From Pseudanabaena minima (GTDB lineage: Bacteria; Cyanobacteriota; Cyanobacteriia; Pseudanabaenales; Pseudanabaenaceae), in assembly GCF_051131155.1 (NCBI RefSeq), contig NZ_CP159508.1:5270001-5334000 (forward strand): a stretch of 64,000 nucleotides of DNA. The letters run 5' to 3'. Under the pieces are notes generated by a model. That model was not told the origin of the DNA and did not search any database. It was given only the letters and a program-made list of their open reading frames with translations. The translations under genes were made by a program, and so were the position numbers. Positions within the stretch are counted from its first letter, which is position 1, and the number at the start of each line of letters is the position of its first letter. Below are positions 1 to 6,598 of this stretch, piece by piece.

Positions 1-828
1 CGTGGTGCGCCGTTAAGTTTGGGTTGGATTGAAAACGATCGCCTCGTTTGCCCTTACCACGGAGTGCAATACGACTGCGATGCTAAATGTGTCTTTATTC
101 CTGCTCAGCCCGATGCCACAATTCCATTAAGACTTAGGCTCAAGACTTATCCAGTGATGGAACGCTATGGGTTAGTTTGGACAAGATTGATTGACAATGG
201 TGAAGTGCCATTTCCTGAATTAGCTGAATGGGAAGATCCAGATTACATTCAGGTATTGCCCAATTCTGTGGATTTGGATGCAGCCGCAGGGAGACAGGTG
301 GAAGGATTCTTAGATGTCAGTCACTTTGCTTTTATCCATGCTAAGTCTTTTGGAGAAAAGGATAATCCTGAAGTACCAGACTATACCATCGAGCAAACAG
401 ACTCTGGATTCAAAGCCGACTATATCAGTACTGTTAGCAACTATGCTCATGGCATGAAGCATTTAGCTCCACCTGATTTTTTGTGGCGCAGACTATTTGA
501 GTTGTTTGTTCCATTTACCGCCAAGTTAACCGTTTTCTTTCCCCATGGCAAACTGCACGTTCTCAATGCAGCCTCGCCAATTTCAGCACGGAAAACGCGA
601 TTGTTCGTACCAATTTGTCGCAACTTTGATAAAGATGCACCTCTACAGGACACGCTTGATTTTAATGATCAGGTGTTCTATGAGGACAAAGCGATCGTTG
701 AGGAGCAATGGCCAGAGGATTTGCCTATTTGCCTTGCTGATGAGGTACATATTGCAGGCGATAAAAGCTCGATCACTTTCCGTAAAAAGCTAGCCGCGAT
801 CGGCTTAGGTAAATCTTTCACTTCGTAG
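1..828 (+). CDS. Rieske [2Fe-2S] ring-hydroxylating oxygenase, 5' truncated by the window edge
   Basis: The frame is open from base 1, so the true start lies outside the window; the TTG at 19 is internal. The first visible residues RGAPLSLGW fit the region after the first CxH pair of a Rieske cluster, and CPYHG at about residues 17-21 supplies the second Cys-x2-His pair. Further on, EGFLDVSHFAFIH matches the mononuclear iron 2-His/1-carboxylate facial triad of terminal oxygenases. The family hydroxylates or oxygenates aromatic or tetrapyrrole-like substrates using electrons passed from the Rieske centre. Cyanobacteria carry several such proteins resembling PaO and chlorophyllide oxygenases; substrate cannot be assigned. 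About 275 residues are visible, so roughly 50-80 N-terminal residues are missing. It converges on the DUF3326 gene across two hairpins. Confidence 0.85.
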   Translation, partial: RGAPLSLGWIENDRLVCPYHGVQYDCDAKCVFIPAQPDATIPLRLRLKTYPVMERYGLVWTRLIDNGEVPFPELAEWEDPDYIQVLPNSVDLDAAAGRQVEGFLDVSHFAFIHAKSFGEKDNPEVPDYTIEQTDSGFKADYISTVSNYAHGMKHLAPPDFLWRRLFELFVPFTAKLTVFFPHGKLHVLNAASPISARKTRLFVPICRNFDKDAPLQDTLDFNDQVFYEDKAIVEEQWPEDLPICLADEVHIAGDKSSITFRKKLAAIGLGKSFTS

Positions 829-867
829 TTAAAGAAATAGCGGTGCTTTGCGCCACTATTTCTTTAA
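829..867. terminator. Hairpin directly after the Rieske gene stop
   Basis: The arms TTAAAGAAATAG (829-840) and CTATTTCTTTAA (856-867) are exact complements around a short GC-containing loop. It begins at the base after the stop codon at 826-828, and A/T-rich arms allow it to serve as a terminator in either direction between the convergent genes. Confidence 0.6.
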
Positions 868-869
868 TT

Positions 870-916
870 GAAACCCATAAGGTTGCGCCCCTTCGGAGCG
901 CAACCTTATGGGTTTC
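870..916. terminator. Long palindrome between convergent genes
   Basis: Arms of about 18 bp (870-887 and 899-916) read GAAACCCATAAGGTTGCG and its complement. It touches the stop codon of the minus-strand DUF3326 gene (916-918). The core GTTGCGCCCC/GGAGCGCAAC resembles the palindrome at 10557-10603, so this is probably a member of an intergenic repeat family that also terminates transcription. Confidence 0.55.
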
Positions 917-1950
917 TAATTCCGTAAGCTGCGAGGATTAATTCCTGCTTTCATTGCGGTTAAAACCCCGATCGCTTCCCAATAATTTTCAACTACAACA
1001 CCTTTTAATCCCAACATCTCAGGAGTAACATTTAGTCCTGTTTGATTTTCCTTCACAAAAATAGTTTGCACATGGGGTAATGGATTTAGTGCTAGTAATC
1101 CTGCACCACCGCAAGCACTGTAGGGAGTAACGATCGCATCAATCCGATCAGCCGTAATATCATCAGCATTAAATAAATTAGGCGATGTCATAATCCTTGG
1201 CGCACGACTTAGCCCGACTAGCACACAGGGTAAAAAGGTATAGCCCAACTCCTCGGCGGCAGCGCGAGGCGACACACTTGGATCGAGGGGCAAAGGTTGT
1301 AAAGCTGGTGCATGGGCGCAGGGTATGGCAAACTCCCTCACGATCGCATGGCTAATTACGGCTTCGGCTCCTGCGAGAGCATCAACACCTTTACCTTGGC
1401 GATAGTTTTGTAAGGCTTCGCTATCAGGATCGTCGGGAAATCTAGCGACAACGGCGATCGCTTCTACTTGAGAAACTTTAATTAACTTCTCGGCGGCTCT
1501 CAGTAAACTATCGAGATTGGCGATCGTTCCCCATGTCGCACCCGAATCTCCTGATCGCAGTTCCACACCCAGATCGTGATCGGTAACTAGTACATCAGTA
1601 ATATTTAAACCTAATGTTGCCTGTGCTGCTGATATTGCTTGACGATGACGCAATTCTAAATCTGATTCCATACCGCGATCGAGGATTACGCCAATACGAT
1701 TAGCTCTTACAGGACGTAATCCCCAGTCTCCCTTTGCCATGCGATCAATCGCATAGCCTTCGGTGTATAAAACATTGGGCATCGACCAATATAAACTCGC
1801 GCCGTTTAAGACATTGGGATGCGTAATTAAGTTGTCAGCAACTGATGCGATCGCTCTCGCCACTGGCAAGGCATCCCCCGCATAACCGCCAATAGAGGCA
1901 TTAATGCCAGTAGGTACTAGTAGTAAGACATTAAAAGATTGTAGCTGCAT
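916..1950 (-). CDS. DUF3326 domain-containing protein
   Basis: A 344-residue soluble protein whose whole length matches my recollection of the cyanobacterial/plant DUF3326 family: an N-terminal VPTGINASIGGYAGDA stretch, a central Gly/Asp-rich part with VTDHDLGVELRSG, and a C-terminal PYSACGGAGLLALN segment. No biochemical role is established to my knowledge. No signal peptide or membrane segment is seen. It lies 5 bp downstream of the YoeB gene on the same strand, so it may be partly co-transcribed with the toxin-antitoxin pair, but the functional link is unknown. Its stop abuts the palindrome at 870-916. Confidence 0.8.
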   Translation of the reverse strand: MQLQSFNVLLLVPTGINASIGGYAGDALPVARAIASVADNLITHPNVLNGASLYWSMPNVLYTEGYAIDRMAKGDWGLRPVRANRIGVILDRGMESDLELRHRQAISAAQATLGLNITDVLVTDHDLGVELRSGDSGATWGTIANLDSLLRAAEKLIKVSQVEAIAVVARFPDDPDSEALQNYRQGKGVDALAGAEAVISHAIVREFAIPCAHAPALQPLPLDPSVSPRAAAEELGYTFLPCVLVGLSRAPRIMTSPNLFNADDITADRIDAIVTPYSACGGAGLLALNPLPHVQTIFVKENQTGLNVTPEMLGLKGVVVENYWEAIGVLTAMKAGINPRSLRN

Positions 1951-1955
1951 GAAAT

Positions 1956-2210
1956 TCAGTAATGATAACGAAGTTGAGCAACTAGCAAAGAATCAGTTTC
2001 TGCTTTGTAAATAATGCGATGCTCGTCAGTAATACGTCTTGACCAATATCCCGAAAAGCCATGTTTTAAGGCTTCAGGCTTGCCAATGCCTTCGTAGGGA
2101 GTTCGTTGAATTTCTTTGATTAACGTATTAATGCGTTTGAGGATTTTGGGATCGGTACGTTGCCAGTAAAGATAGTCTTCCCATGCATCGTCAGAAAAAA
2201 TTATCGTCAT
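1956..2210 (-). CDS. yoeB: YoeB/Txe-family mRNA interferase toxin
   Basis: An 84-residue ribosome-dependent endoribonuclease toxin. It is the same length as E. coli YoeB and retains the residues known to matter there: Glu46 in EGIGKPE, Arg65 in TDEHR, and the C-terminal His83-Tyr84. The antitoxin gene ends 4 bases inside this start (ATGA-type overlap, 2207-2210), the usual arrangement for translational coupling. During stress the antitoxin is degraded and the freed toxin cleaves mRNA in the ribosomal A site. A paralogue lies at 3339-3599. All catalytic positions are intact, so it should be active. Confidence 0.93.
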   Translation of the reverse strand: MTIIFSDDAWEDYLYWQRTDPKILKRINTLIKEIQRTPYEGIGKPEALKHGFSGYWSRRITDEHRIIYKAETDSLLVAQLRYHY

Positions 2211-2458
2211 TCGACAAGTTCTCTCTGCTTGCCCTTGCCAGATTCTAGATCGGCGATCGCCCTAATTAACCTCTGAGCATTCTTTGGGCTACGCAACAAA
2301 TAGGCTGTTTCTGCAAGAGCTTCGTAGTCCTCAAGTGACATAATCACTACTGAATTTTGATTTTGACGGGTCACAATTACAGGATCGTGATCATCACAAA
2401 CCTTCTCTAAGGTTTTCGCAAGATTATTGCGGACATAGGTATAAGTAACTGCATTCAT
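2207..2458 (-). CDS. yefM: YefM/Phd-family antitoxin
   Basis: An 83-residue antitoxin starting MNAVTYTYVRNNLAKTLEKV, typical of the Phd/YefM N-terminal DNA-binding dimer, followed by PVIVTRQNQNSVVIMSLEDY, the conserved strand-turn-strand of the family. The C-terminal tail should wrap and neutralise YoeB. It is the first gene of the pair and overlaps yoeB by 4 bases. It should repress its own promoter by binding the TGTACA operator at 2481-2498. Confidence 0.92.
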   Translation of the reverse strand: MNAVTYTYVRNNLAKTLEKVCDDHDPVIVTRQNQNSVVIMSLEDYEALAETAYLLRSPKNAQRLIRAIADLESGKGKQRELVE

Positions 2459-2474
2459 AACTAGTCACCTAGTG

Positions 2475-2498
2475 ATTATATGTACAGTACATTGTACA
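2475..2498 (-). promoter_or_regulatory. YefM-YoeB operator with two TGTACA palindromes and a -10 box
   Basis: Two TGTACA hexamers occupy 2481-2486 and 2493-2498, 12 bp centre to centre. On the minus strand a perfect TATAAT (2475-2480) lies directly downstream of them and 17 bp before the yefM start. From memory of the E. coli system, its yefM operator consists of two palindromes with TGTACA cores spaced 12 bp apart, so the geometry here is the same. Repression is expected to be conditional on the toxin:antitoxin ratio. Confidence 0.8.
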
Positions 2499-2501
2499 TA
2501 T

Positions 2502-3266
2502 CTATGAGCCTAAATATGCCTCTAAGACTTTAGGATCGCTTTGAATTTCTGCGGGTGAGCCATCAGCGAGGTTGTGACCTTCGGCTAAAACCCAGACGCG
2601 ATCGCATAGGGACATAATCACATCCATATTGTGTTCGATAATCAAAAAGCTCAAGCCTTCTTGATTTAACTTGTGGATCAGGCTACAAATTTCTTCAATC
2701 AAAGCAGGATTTACTCCCGCCGCAGGTTCATCAAGCAGAATCAATTTAGGATCGGTCATTAAGGCGCGGGCAATTTCTAATAATTTGCGCTGACCACCTG
2801 ACAGGCAACCTGCATAATCATCCGCCATCCTGATTAAGCCGACTGATTCAAGAATATGTCTCGCTTTCTCGCGATTTTCCCGTTCTTGCACTGCAATTTT
2901 TTGACCCTGAAACCAAGTATTCCAAAACTTTTCGCCCACTTGATTCTGTGCGGCTAGCAACATATTTTCTAGCACTGATAATCGCGACAGGACTCGAGGC
3001 ACTTGAAAGGTGCGAATCATGCCGAGTTTGGAGATCGCATGGGGTGGTTTGCCTTGAATTGGCATTCCGTCAAATTGCACTGTGCCGCGATCGGGCTTCA
3101 GAAAGTTTGATAGCAATCCAAAAAATGTGGTTTTTCCTGCCCCATTGGGACCAATTAATCCTGTGATGCTTCCTGCTGGTACTTCAATGCGGGCATTGCT
3201 TACGGCATGAATACCGCCAAAGGATTTTGAGATGTTTTCAGCTTTAAGTATTGGGGCGATCGACAT
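2502..3266 (-). CDS. Branched-chain/neutral amino acid ABC transporter ATP-binding protein (LivG/NatA type)
   Basis: A 254-residue ATPase with Walker A GPNGAGKTT (about residues 38-46), the signature LSGGQRKLLEIARALM, Walker B LILLDEPAAGVNP, and the switch histidine in IIEHNMDV. The AGVNP and C-terminal LEAYLGS features are characteristic of LivG-type subunits of HAAT-family importers; in cyanobacteria the counterpart is NatA of the N-I neutral amino acid permease. No permease or binding-protein genes are next to it, which is common for the dispersed nat genes of cyanobacteria. It sits between two YefM-YoeB modules in the same orientation. The upstream gap (3267-3338) is too short to show a clear promoter. 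Confidence 0.87.
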   Translation of the reverse strand: MSIAPILKAENISKSFGGIHAVSNARIEVPAGSITGLIGPNGAGKTTFFGLLSNFLKPDRGTVQFDGMPIQGKPPHAISKLGMIRTFQVPRVLSRLSVLENMLLAAQNQVGEKFWNTWFQGQKIAVQERENREKARHILESVGLIRMADDYAGCLSGGQRKLLEIARALMTDPKLILLDEPAAGVNPALIEEICSLIHKLNQEGLSFLIIEHNMDVIMSLCDRVWVLAEGHNLADGSPAEIQSDPKVLEAYLGS

Positions 3267-3338
3267 AGATTTCGATAGTTAGCAGTTGACAATAATCTGA
3301 TGAGTTGAGTCGTTAATAAACGATACCCCCGAAAAGGT

Positions 3339-3599
3339 CTAGTCTTTGTAATGAAATCGACAACCCACAATAACTATACTGTCCTCTGATACTTCATAAA
3401 CCAGTCGATGTTCGGTGTTAATACGTCTCGACCAATAGCCTGAGAGGTTAGCTTTTAATGGTTCTGGCTTACCAATCCCTTCAAGGGGAGTCCGCAAAAT
3501 TTCTTTAATTAGAGTGTTGATTCTTTTTAAGAGTTTTTTATCAGTTTCCTGAAACCATAAATAATCGTCCCAAGCTTCTTCTGTAAATGTGAGCTTCAT
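3339..3599 (-). CDS. yoeB: YoeB/Txe-family mRNA interferase toxin, second copy
   Basis: An 86-residue toxin, clearly paralogous to the one at 1956-2210; the stretches LLKRINTLIKE, EGIGKPE and SGYWSRRI are shared. Glu46, Arg65 and His83-Tyr84 are all present, but two extra residues (Lys-Asp) follow the His-Tyr pair that ends other YoeB proteins. Since those terminal residues form part of the active site, the extension could modify activity (inference). Its start overlaps the antitoxin stop by 4 bases. Confidence 0.92.
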   Translation of the reverse strand: MKLTFTEEAWDDYLWFQETDKKLLKRINTLIKEILRTPLEGIGKPEPLKANLSGYWSRRINTEHRLVYEVSEDSIVIVGCRFHYKD

Positions 3600-3850
3600 T
3601 CTTCAATTAACTCTCTCTCAGTGACTTTTCCTGCTTTTGCTGATTGAATTGAGCCGAGAAGACGTTTTGCATTAACAGGATTTGATAATAAATACAATGT
3701 TTCTTGCCATGATGAAAATTCGTCTAGCGAAATTAAAATAGCTTTGTTGCCTTTGTCATTACAAATAATTGTTGGTTGCACATTATCAATCACGCGATCG
3801 ATCAAGCCATCTAAATCATGGCTTGCTTGCTGAGTAGTCATTGCGTCCAT
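3596..3850 (-). CDS. YefM/Phd-family antitoxin, second copy
   Basis: An 84-residue partner of the upstream-overlapping YoeB. The N-terminus MDAMTTQQASHDLDGLIDRV and the middle PTIICNDKGNKAILISLDEF fit the Phd/YefM fold. It is quite diverged from the antitoxin at 2207-2458, although the toxins remain alike, so cross-neutralisation is uncertain. A GGAGGG ribosome-binding site precedes the start. The region upstream lacks the TGTACA pair found at the first module and instead has a TATATATA stretch. Confidence 0.88.
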   Translation of the reverse strand: MDAMTTQQASHDLDGLIDRVIDNVQPTIICNDKGNKAILISLDEFSSWQETLYLLSNPVNAKRLLGSIQSAKAGKVTERELIEE

Positions 3851-3929
3851 TTTTCCCTCCTATATATACTTGCTGATTAGTTAGACAATAGCGAGTAAAT
3901 TTTGCGATCTTAGGTTCAAAATATAATTT

Positions 3930-5390
3930 TTACTTAGGTAATAGACCAAAAGCTTCTTTGATATTTTTAGAATATTTAAAAATATCGTCAATACTTGAAA
4001 TTTCCTTTCTAGAAGCTTGATGAGGATAAAAGCTAATATACTTTTTCTGATTATTCAACCACAGTCTACATATACATTTTGTCGTTTTCTTATCAAAAAG
4101 TATATTGAAATAATTAACTGTGTCTGTATAACTAATCTTGCTAAGATCAGCAACTTCACTCAAAATCGACTTAACAATATAAAATGCTTCAAGTTCTTCT
4201 TGAGTGGTTTCGATTTCGCTACTTTTGGACTCAACAGGATCAGATTCAAAGTTACTATTTTCAGGAGGATTAACAAAATTAGAGGGATTGCTATCCTCAA
4301 TTACTGATTGAAACTTATCCTTGACCCATTCATTCAAAAACTGATTGAGGGAACGTTTTACAATATCAGAAAACTTGTTTACTACAGCCTGAGTCTTAAC
4401 TCCATCATACAAAGGTTCTGGGGTTCCATAGCCTAGAAAGAATTTTATAAATTCTGGCGAAGGCTCAGCAAACTGTTCTGCGATGATCTTTTTAATCTCA
4501 TTAGTGTATTTTAAATCACTAGCATTATCTTTCAAGTCATTAGGTTGAAAAATAGACTTAGAAAACTTTCGTAGTTCGGCAATATCCCCTTCCTGATGCT
4601 CTAACATATTGAACTCAAAAAACGGCTTTGAGTCCATAATGTTGACTTTTTCGATATCAGTGAAGAATTTATAAATAACTCCGTTAGTTAGTAATCCAAA
4701 TCTGGCATGAGTTGCATTGAAATATAAAAACAACTGAGCAATATTGTGAGGTTTGTTTAGATTTTCCCCAATAGATTTACATTCGATAAGTATTATTGGC
4801 TTTTCATCACGCAAAATTGCGTAGTCAACTTTTTGCCCCTTAACATCAGGAGCATCTGCTCCAAATTCAGGATAAACTTCCATCGGATCAGAAGTGTCAT
4901 ACCCAAGTGTTTGTATTAAAGGGACGATCAAAGCGCTTTTAGTTGCTTGTTCATTATTTTTAAGCATCTCCGAATCTTTGAGCCTTATAACTTTCTCGCT
5001 CACAGTTCTAATTTGCTCAAAAAACTCTAAAGGCACTTTACCCGAATAAGAACTTGCAGGAGCAGGAGGTTTAGATTCAGGTTCTTGTTTAGGATTATCT
5101 ATTTGTAAAGACATATTCCATGCCGCAGCTTGAGTATTTAACTTTCTGCCATAGATAGCAAATTTATTGAGCAGACTCAGATTTAATTTACTGATCTCCT
5201 GTTGCACAATAGGGAAAAAAGCTTTTTGTTCTGGAGCTTCTGCTGCTTCCAGAAGAATAGGATAAACGTCTCCCTTGGGATTCATTAATTTTATAGTTAC
5301 GCCTTTAGGTTGTAACACGCGATTCAGATTGCTATATACCAGCTTTAATTCATTTTGGATAGCGCTATCTGGCGGAGTTGCTTGAGACAT
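3930..5390 (-). CDS. PD-(D/E)XK nuclease-domain protein, HsdR-N-like, with an N-terminal cyanobacterial domain
   Basis: A 486-residue soluble protein. Residues about 20-95 form a module ending in KFAIYGRKLNTQAAAW that resembles the N-terminus of the protein at 8679-10280. A Pro-rich linker follows (about 100-115). Residues about 125-300 look like the type I restriction enzyme R-protein N-terminal domain, with a PD-(D/E)XK core at Asp189 (KVDYAIL) and Glu203-x-Lys205 (IECKS). No helicase motor or methylase/specificity genes are adjacent, so it is not a full restriction system. The C-terminal about 90 residues are of unknown type. It may be an orphan defence or repair nuclease (inference). Confidence 0.72.
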   Translation of the reverse strand: MSQATPPDSAIQNELKLVYSNLNRVLQPKGVTIKLMNPKGDVYPILLEAAEAPEQKAFFPIVQQEISKLNLSLLNKFAIYGRKLNTQAAAWNMSLQIDNPKQEPESKPPAPASSYSGKVPLEFFEQIRTVSEKVIRLKDSEMLKNNEQATKSALIVPLIQTLGYDTSDPMEVYPEFGADAPDVKGQKVDYAILRDEKPIILIECKSIGENLNKPHNIAQLFLYFNATHARFGLLTNGVIYKFFTDIEKVNIMDSKPFFEFNMLEHQEGDIAELRKFSKSIFQPNDLKDNASDLKYTNEIKKIIAEQFAEPSPEFIKFFLGYGTPEPLYDGVKTQAVVNKFSDIVKRSLNQFLNEWVKDKFQSVIEDSNPSNFVNPPENSNFESDPVESKSSEIETTQEELEAFYIVKSILSEVADLSKISYTDTVNYFNILFDKKTTKCICRLWLNNQKKYISFYPHQASRKEISSIDDIFKYSKNIKEAFGLLPK

Positions 5391-5542
5391 GACAATTTAG
5401 CTAGAAATTTTAACTTATAGACAATTCTAGCGCTTAATATCACACTATATAATCCCAAAAAATCCCATTTTTTCTCGTTAGTTTGGTTAATGTGTCTTTT
5501 AGCGAGTATTTATTGACATGGGATAATCCCCTACTCAACTTT
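5391..5542. other. Intergenic region, no gene seen
   Basis: A short AT-rich gap between the nuclease-like gene, which it precedes, and the decayed Rpn-type gene. No clear promoter or hairpin was recognised. Confidence 0.4.
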
Positions 5543-5881
5543 TTACTGTGGCTTCTTTGTCCGAGGTTTCTTTGTAGAGATTTTTTGTAATTTTTGGATT
5601 TGTTTTAGGGTTAGCCCAGTTAACTGAGCCACTAAATCTGGAGACATATTAGAACGCAACATATTGAGCGCAATTTGGTTAGTCGCTTCAACCTTGCCCT
5701 TAGCTAACCCCTCAGCTTTGCCTTTAGCTAAACCTTGAGCTTCTCCTTTAGCTAAACCTTCGCGCAAAATTTCTTGATAAACTACTGACTCTTCCATGAT
5801 CTCACTCCTGAGTAACCTTTGAATTACTTCATGATCTAATGCTAACCCAGAGATAATTGCTGTGGCAGCAGCGACATTACA
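5543..5881 (-). pseudogene. C-terminal remnant of an Rpn/PD-(D/E)XK transposase-like protein
   Basis: From the ATG at 5797 an 84-residue product starting MEESVVYQEILREGLAKGEA is open. Homology-like sequence continues upstream in the same frame to about 5881 (AAATAIISGLALDHEVIQRL), matching the usual C-terminal half of this family, after which an in-frame stop ends it. The nuclease core is therefore missing. The Ala/Lys/Gly-rich repeat (LAKGxAEG, three copies) is the typical spacer before the C-terminal helix in these proteins, which are often called recombination-promoting nucleases. The break coincides with a copy of the nblS 3' end, so a rearrangement probably removed the N-terminus. The 84-residue piece could still be translated. 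Confidence 0.7.
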
Positions 5882-5883
5882 AG

Positions 5884-5907
5884 ACCGTCATCGCCAGAAC
5901 AGGAGCA
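5884..5907. repeat. Direct repeat copy of the nblS 3' end (left)
   Basis: This 24-base stretch equals 6603-6626 with one mismatch. Read on the minus strand it would encode APVLAMTV followed by a stop, close to the NblS C-terminus APVQAMTV. The two copies flank the Uma2 gene. Confidence 0.8.
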
Positions 5908-5940
5908 TCGCAATTTTTATAAACGAACAATATGTCTACC

Positions 5941-6564
5941 CTACAATTGAGAGCTATCAAGAAAATCAACATTTTCGTAGAGGGCAGATAAGGGGAATTG
6001 GAGATCGATGCTAGTTATCTGAATAAGAGGATCATCTTTCTCAAAAGTTGTCTGCTCGATCGCTATAGACTGATATTCCCAAGCACGATCACTATGTCTT
6101 TGATAAACTTCGATACTAGGACGCTCTGAGTCGATCAGGATATAGGCTTGTAGCGTATCGATCGTCATATAACTTTGCTGCTTAATACCGCGATCGCGTG
6201 CTTCGGTGGTAGGAGACAAAACTTCCGCAATCAGCACAGGATATTGCAAAAAATCACGGGAGAAGCGATCTCGATCGTCACAGGAAACGACCACATCAGG
6301 ATAATAATATTTCCGAGATCTAACAAGAACTTTAGCATCGCTGATCGAGATCTTGCATCCTTTTCCACGCAAATGAGCAAGCAGCAATGCTCCTAAATTA
6401 AGAGGAATTTGGCTATGAGGGATTGTGCCGCCTGTCATCGCAATGATTTTCCCGTTTTCATATTCATATTTTTCTTCTTGCTGACTTTCCCAAGCAAGAT
6501 ACTCGTCGGCAGACATGATGATTTGATGATCTTCTTGAATTAACTGTGGTTGAGCAATCATCAA
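5941..6564 (-). CDS. Uma2-family (DUF820) PD-(D/E)XK endonuclease-like protein
   Basis: A 207-residue member of the very abundant cyanobacterial Uma2 family. Typical features are SADEYLAWESQQEEKYEYENG at the N-terminus, IAMTGGT, YYYPDVVVSCD (catalytic Asp) and IAEVLSPTTEARDR (Glu of the nuclease core). The biological role of Uma2 proteins is not established; a restriction-endonuclease fold is known. It lies between direct repeats of the nblS 3' end, suggesting later arrival. It is probably transcribed from its own promoter in the 34-bp gap or read through from nblS. Confidence 0.88.
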   Translation of the reverse strand: MMIAQPQLIQEDHQIIMSADEYLAWESQQEEKYEYENGKIIAMTGGTIPHSQIPLNLGALLLAHLRGKGCKISISDAKVLVRSRKYYYPDVVVSCDDRDRFSRDFLQYPVLIAEVLSPTTEARDRGIKQQSYMTIDTLQAYILIDSERPSIEVYQRHSDRAWEYQSIAIEQTTFEKDDPLIQITSIDLQFPLSALYENVDFLDSSQL

Positions 6565-6598
6565 CTTAATCTCCTAAAACAACATTTAGTCACTATTC

